From NCBI GenBank assembly GCA_024449915.1, contig JAMZAV010003239.1, positions 62,001 through 126,000 of the forward strand: a stretch of DNA of 64,000 nucleotides, in the 5' to 3' direction. Positions 58,453 to 64,000 of this stretch are shown in pieces. The position numbers and the translations under genes are program-made. Origin of the DNA: Sweltsa coloradensis (lineage: Eukaryota; Arthropoda; Insecta; Plecoptera; Chloroperlidae). Positions within the stretch are counted from its first letter, which is position 1, and every line of letters begins with the position of its first letter. The notes beneath the pieces were generated by a model that made no database searches, was not told the origin of the DNA, and worked only from the letters and a program-made list of their open reading frames with translations.

Positions 58453-59509
58453 TTAACCCTGTGGCCATTTGTCATCGGGGCATGACTCGTGGCGCCCTCT
58501 TCATCTTCTCTCTCCGCCTGGAAACATTGCCATTCTCACTCGAGGCCAACGACATAAATAAGCGTTGCTCCTGGCAAATTTGTGGAAAAGCGCATTTGTT
58601 AATAATGTTGTATTGCATGGCTTTGGTGAATCTCTTCCAAGCCTATTTTTTTAGCACCTGCATTACAATTAAGGATCTACATAATTTACATTATTAGTAA
58701 ATGATAAGTTTAGGAGATATTGCTAGAAAGTTAACAATTTCTTCCGCAGTGCCCCCCCCCCCCCCTCCCCCACTTGAACATGTGTTGCGGGCTTTTAAAC
58801 TGTCGGTCTACCGTCCCATTTTTTAAATTTCGGATGGTAGGGTATATATATAATAAAACACAATATAAAATTATTGCCATAAAAAATGTCGTTACAAATA
58901 AACAATCTACTCTATTCAAAATATTCGAATAAAATTTTATTGAAGTTAATCACGATAATAATTGTAATAAATCATAAGCTGTCACAGTCTTGTATTACCG
59001 GGATTATGTAGGAACTATCAAATGCTCAAGAGAAAAATAGTTTCTTAATGGAAGAATGAATTGGTAGCCTATATTTTTGTATTTAGTAGGTTCATGTTCT
59101 TTTTTTTCATGTTCTTTCTCTAAACATTTTCTTGTTCTGTTTTCACCCCCCGACAGATAAATTAATTCCTTATTTGTCGTGTATATCCCTTTTTTAAATC
59201 ACAGAAGTTTTTCGTGTAAGCCCTAAGTCCACCAAACACTGCAATTTTTGGTCTGCGTGTGACCAAACCGGGGCAAAATTAGGAAAACGCCATGCACGAG
59301 GATTTGTATCGTCTTTCTGAGTATGCACAAGAAAAATTATCTTGATCGATAAAAAAAAACTAGGCATTAACCGCATTGTTTACATTTACGACTCGAATCG
59401 TAGCGTTCCCATGCTTATTTGATTGCATTTCGAACTTTGTATTTTTAGGGCACACGTTGAAAGTTGGCAAATAGCTATTCGCTCGCCTGGTAAGAATCCG
59501 ACGTATAGC

Positions 59510-60207
59510 CAGTGTTGGGGAAGGAACTTTTAAAAAGAACGCGTTCTCCGAACGCGTTCTTTTTTTGTGAACTTTTCAGTAAACTTACTCTTTTTTTAAA
59601 TGAATGAACTTGAACTTTTAAAAGTTCTTTTTGAGAACGAACTTTTCGGTTTTAGAAAGTTCATTTGAAAGTTCTTTCCGTGCGTCGAGCAGCCGTCGAC
59701 TCGTCGCCGTCGACGCTTAAAAACAATAACAAATCGTTGTTCCATCGTAGACCTACGTTGACGCACGTTCAGCTGTTTTTGAGAAGGTCGCGTACGATTC
59801 ACGAAGTTAAAACGATGCAGGCAAACTTATTCGGAAAAAAATATCTTGGAAGCCTAAATGCTAAGGATTTGCCACAACTTTACAAGCTGGTCGACGAGAA
59901 CGTAGTACGAATCATTAACACAATCAAAGACAACTCAACACTTTCGTAAGACTCAAACTCGCGAGTAGTTTGACCCCTAATGTTTTCCCTCGTGTTTTTC
60001 TCCATTTTACGCCAGACCTTTTTTTTTACTTTTTGTAATCTTTTTTACAAAAGAACTTTTAAAAGAACTTAGTTCATATTTTAGACGAACTTGAACTTTT
60101 CAAAATTTAAGGTTTTAAAAGAACTTGAACCTTTTAAAAGTTCATTATTTGAGCTGTGAACTGAACTTTTAAAAAGTTCATTTTAAAAAAGAACTGACCC
60201 AACACTG
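59510..60207 (+). mobile_element. hAT-type MITE, family C copy 2, with an open internal frame
   Basis: CAGTGTTGGG and CCCAACACTG ends. Flanks GACGTATAGC and GACGTAGC match apart from a two-base slip. Its centre has a 94-codon frame (59665-59949) containing SRTIHEVKTMQANLFGKKYL and KLVDENVVRIINTIKDNS. The copy at 48067 is about 80% similar there by eye, but with stops. The protein is not recognised; it could be a transposase N-terminal remnant or a captured exon. Confidence 0.8.
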
Positions 60208-60502
60208 GACGTAGCCTATATGAAACTTTACGCAGTTGTCAATAAAGCATACATGGACAGCCCTACAGTCGTAGATTATCAATATTTTATGTTAATCACC
60301 CACGATCAATCTACGAATATTGTCAATTTCAGACTTTATATTATCAAAATCAAAAATCTTGAAAATCAATTAATGTTTGTTTGTTATTATTTTTATTATT
60401 TGTTATTAAGTTTTTTAAGTTTTTCTATAGATTCCTATATTTCCGCGTCCTTGACAACAGTAGGCTAGTTAGGCCTACTACCCAAAATTTCAAACATCTT
60501 AA

Positions 60503-60543
60503 AGGGGTATTTAACCGTTAATCTAAAAAAATAAATATAATAT

Positions 60544-60598
<55 letters not shown>

Positions 60599-61185
60599 GT
60601 ATAATATATATTTGGGCTAACTAACTTAGTTATGAATCTACAAATTAAAAGAACACATATTGGGTTTATCTTAACCAGTAAAAAAGTTTCCAAACTTGGT
60701 AATTGTCGATAGGTTATCCCACCGGCAAAGATTTCCCATAAGAAATAACATGAGGACGATCTTTATGCCCCGTGACCTTGGAAAATTTTGCCAAAACGTA
60801 CTGGACTATCTTTTCTGTATCTTATAAGTTTTGTTTCTGTAATTTGGGCAAGTGGTTCGGTGAAACCGATTACCAAGAAGGGGTGTAATTTCAGAACGCA
60901 TATTTTTGCGTGTTTGAGTGTATTTTGTGCACAGTTTCAAGACAACATTTTCTAAATGCCAATATTATATGTATATGATACTCTTGTATCTATGTGAAAC
61001 AAAAAATAAGCAGGTTTAAGCCGGTTCAAGAAATTCGCCAAAACGCAAATTTATGCAAATTACAGGATCACAATGCTTAACAAGTTTGTGTAAAATCACA
61101 GGTTCAAGATTAATTTTAAAACTCATTTTTGTGAAGTATTTCATGCTCTAGATTATGTGTTCAAAAATAGGTTTTAGGGGTAACT
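60503..61185 (+). mobile_element. TTAA-flanked repeat, family G copy 2
   Basis: Same interior as 57813-58452, between TTAA sites at 60499-60502 and 61186-61189. A TAA-type microsatellite has expanded near its left end. Confidence 0.65.
60541..60598 (+). repeat. (AAT)n microsatellite
   Basis: About 17 consecutive AAT/TAA units, nearly perfect, inside family G copy 2 and absent from copy 1. Confidence 0.95.
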
Positions 61186-61440
61186 TTAATAGATTTGTGA
61201 GTACAATATAATTAAATGTAACTTTGTGTAGAAAATGCAAACTAATTGGAAGACGGATTGTAAGCATCATGAAGGGTGGGGCTACATTTTTTCCAACGAC
61301 GGGAACGCAGCACTTCCACACAAACTGTAATTCCAAGATGGCTTCTAATTGACACGCCAGTGGACCAACGACTGCAGATCTAGCCTAGATGTTAAATATC
61401 AATGAGGATGATATAACACTCTTCTAGAACTCCAGCTTAC

Positions 61441-61630
61441 CTTGATGTGGTGCCGGCTCTCTGACCCAAGGACAGTGTTGCCATTCTGATCGCGCGACGC
61501 CCGACTCTGTCGACAGAGGGAACGACGCTGTCCTTCACCGCGGGCGTCGCAACGCTCGGTCTCGCACTTGACTGACGTCACCTGGCTCTGCTGCTGCCAC
61601 GTCAATACATTGCTCAACAGCCGGATGTAC
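61441..61630 (-). CDS. internal exon of a probable TAL/HLH3B-type bHLH factor
   Basis: On the - strand, TGCTCCTAG precedes and GTAAGC follows a 190-nt open exon (one base plus 63 codons). It begins YIRLLSNVLTWQQQSQ, which resembles the end of helix 2 in TAL1/SCL and HLH3B proteins (KYIxLLxxVLxWQ). A cysteine/arginine-rich, low-complexity stretch follows (KCETERCDARGEGQRRSLC), then SESRHHIK. It has clear coding-like base composition, much more GC-rich than its surroundings. The exon with the basic region and helix 1 would lie beyond 64000, and the 3' exons were not found to the left. If right, it is a DNA-binding transcription factor with transcription toward BOP1. The family call rests on about 16 residues. 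Confidence 0.55.
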
Positions 61631-61863
61631 CTAGGAGCACAATAACACGGTTACTCGGTGTTCTCAAGCGTGTTTAGTCAAGCCAGGAAACAAAAATCTT
61701 GCACCTGAATCCGAACATCCTACGCGCATGTGAGGAATCACCCAGCTTCTTCACTTGCCGCTAAGAAACCCGGCCAAGGAATATTTGGAAATGTAAAACG
61801 TCACGTTAACGTTAACAAAAACTCATCACAGAGGGCAATAACGGTTTCGTCATACAGCTCTAC

Positions 61864-62009
61864 TATAGGCGCTTCACGCCAAGAAAGCAGATGCGCGCGC
61901 TTTCGACGGGCCAATCAGCGATCGTTATTTTAAATTGGGGCCTGCTGAATGGCTACAATTCACCCGTTAAAAGCGCGCGCAACTGCTTTCTTAGCGTGGA
62001 GCGCCTATA
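61864..62009. mobile_element. 146-bp foldback MITE
   Basis: TATAGGCGCTTCACGCCAAG and GAAAGCAGATGCGCGCGCTT at the left are matched, inverted, by the last 45 bp ending GAGCGCCTATA. The loop holds GCCAATCAGCGATCG. Possibly TA-flanked; superfamily undetermined. Region 62010-63100 shows only AT-rich sequence and short frames without motifs. Confidence 0.75.
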
Positions 62010-63107
62010 CTAGGCGTGCAACGAATTTGCTCTAGCTCTTCATATAAACAAGTTAGGTGCACTGCACCAACCGTATAACTAGCTGCAATTTTTACCAAAA
62101 ACTACTGTATACCCGTAATCACTTTAGCGGTAACGGGTTTAAATAAAATGGCAAAAAAAACAGTGGAAAAAACCTGAAGTTGTACTATAACATCAAGGAA
62201 CTGCTGGCAGGTCGTCTGACAAAATCGTCTCGACAAAACTACACATACCTTATTTTTAACACTGCTTTTTAATATCCATAAACGTAATCTTACATGAAAA
62301 TCCAAAAATTTAATTTTATATGGTCCGTTTACACACTATATTAGACACCGAAATTCAGTTTAAAACCATGTCGCAATATTTCAATCTCTTCTTCTTACGA
62401 AATAGGTATGTAAAATATCCGAAAGCTTCTCTAGCAATTGAGTCATCTATGTGTCATGCTTTGACATAAAATTGGAACATTGCAAAACGTAAATTTTGTA
62501 TTTATATATTTATTTTTATTTATTATTTATTTTATAGCATTAATTTTAGGCTCAAAGTCGCGTTTTTGTTGTTCAATTTTTCAGCCAAAATGCATACATC
62601 GTTAAATTTTCATTTGATATATGATATATCTCGCTCACTGATAACATTTGTTATAAAAATCCACAAATACAGCTATCTTTCATCAAACATTAGTAATAAT
62701 ATCATAAAAATATATTGAAAATAAAATAGATCCCAAAATATGAATCATAAATTATGCACTTTCCACGTTCTTTACAACGGAAATTAGCTTCATATCACAA
62801 CAGGCGCACTTGTACACTCTAAACCTTATCTTAATTTTTTTTTAAATTGTTTATATTAAAAAGACTAAAAAGGCTTATATGAAAGGCAAAACTTTAATAT
62901 ATCCGGTGTAGGCCAATTTATTGCAGTTTCGTACAAAACACTCGCGGAATCACAGCCGTTGAGAGTAACACTATCCGAATTCCATAGACATATCAAAAAT
63001 AAAGTTAATGTCACGCGGGCACTTCCCGGCAAGAATTGAGCACAAAACAAAGTACGCAGGAAAAGGTCTGTTTGCTTAACGAATAGAGGCAGCCACAAGA
63101 AAACTAT

Positions 63108-63430
63108 TAATTTTAGGGGCCTATTACCCCCAAAAAATATTGTTCACCACATAATCTATATCATAGACTAATACTACACTAAAATGACCGTTTAAAAAAT
63201 TGTATCTTGTAACTGTGATTTTGCACGAATTTTTAAATTCTTGATCCAGAAATTGGCGGAAATTGGCGTTTTAGGAAATTTCTTAATTAAATCGGCTTAA
63301 ACCTGTTTCTTTTTTGTTCCACATAGATACTAGAGAGCTTCGTACCAATCTGAAATGGCCCTTTAACATCATGTCTTGAAACTGTGCACAAATATACACT
63401 CATACAAAACATTCCAAAAAAAAACACCCC
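63108..63430 (-). mobile_element. family G, truncated reverse copy
   Basis: On the - strand, TGTGCACAGTTTCAAGACA, the GGGCCATTTCAGATTGGTA block and AACAGGTTTAAGCCGATTTA follow the order of family G, ending near GGTAATAGGCCCCT at about 63117. The 5' part is missing. Beyond 63430 to the end of the window I recognise nothing. Confidence 0.6.
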
Positions 63431-64000
63431 TTCCATTCTTGTTGAATAAAAAATAAATAAATTTTTTCCGCATGTCAATGGGACAGAAAGTGCCCTTTTT
63501 TAGAGAAGTTTGAAAATACGCATCTGCAAAAAAGAATAAAAATGAAAAAATGGGGTTTGTCCCAGAAAAGTAATTATTCCTAGTATTGTTATTATTTGAG
63601 ATGCAAAAAATGCAACAAGTGCAAAAATTCTGGAATAAAACTAATTTTAGAAATAGTCTTCAAATTTATATTTTAAAATTAAATTTGGAACTTTTATTCA
63701 GAATCCAAAATTTCCCAAAATTCATTAAAAATCTGATAAAAATATTTTGAAAACATTACAAATCTTATAAAAAATCTGGAATTAGATTTAATTGCTTAAA
63801 ATTACTCAAATTACACCAAGTTAATTCGGGACTGAAGGGGTTAAAGGAAATCTAGATCATGGACCAATATGTTATTCAATTTTCAGAACATTTGAAAGCT
63901 TTATCTTGCGAATTTTTAATGTACATTGTTGGCTATTAGTCGTTCCGATAGGCAAAATTGTAGGCTCAAACGGGGTGGCAAAGGTTCACGCATACCATTC

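Noticed and set aside
62865..63098. 77-codon frame on the - strand
   Set aside because: No motif and AT-rich surroundings; coding status could not be supported.

Overview
The window is animal (metazoan) nuclear DNA. It holds a multi-exon gene with GT-AG introns, very sparse coding content and dense nested transposable elements. The remains (BEL/Pao gag, several LINE tails, hAT, TTAA-flanked and Helentron-like elements, a hammerhead ribozyme) fit an aquatic invertebrate. The peptide at 1990-2198 hints at an arthropod, but the species cannot be fixed from sequence alone. The palindrome TAGGCCTA is strikingly common.

The main gene is BOP1, the ribosome-biogenesis WD-repeat protein. It lies on the + strand in eleven visible exons from 6009 to 43913 with consistent splice phases. 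Together they encode about 807 residues: an acidic N-terminal tract, the conserved BOP1 N-terminal domain and the C-terminal WD propeller ending at a TAG. The first exon with the start codon is not visible and probably lies left of the window. A second, partial gene enters from the right on the - strand. One clean 190-nt exon at 61441-61630 resembles the end of a TAL/HLH3B-type bHLH domain. The two genes converge.

Layout. 1-1989: decayed BEL/Pao retrotransposon (-), abutting a small conserved exon-like fragment. 2968-5814: hAT-type element carrying two Helentron-like insertions. 6009-6706: first visible BOP1 exon. 6766-10890: TTAA-flanked element, a hAT element with a poly-C tract, a GC-rich unassigned block and tandem repeats. 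About 10940-17690: homopolymer-inflated, unreliable sequence. Its middle part (about 13140-15660) is a garbled second copy of about 17690-19960, including a ghost of a BOP1 exon, so it is very probably an assembly artefact. 17690-43913: the other ten BOP1 exons, with introns full of non-autonomous elements. At least nine hAT-like copies in the window have exact or near-exact 8-bp target duplications. 42450-42780: hammerhead ribozyme with a tRNA-like sequence upstream on the same strand. 43914-61440: gene-poor, with Helentron-like, hAT, TTAA-flanked and tandem repeats. 61441-64000: bHLH exon, small foldback and the edge of another repeat.

No cellular pathway links the elements to BOP1. Their visible effect is on introns: a SINE tail runs up to one BOP1 acceptor, and a hAT target duplication lies 35-42 nt before the last acceptor.
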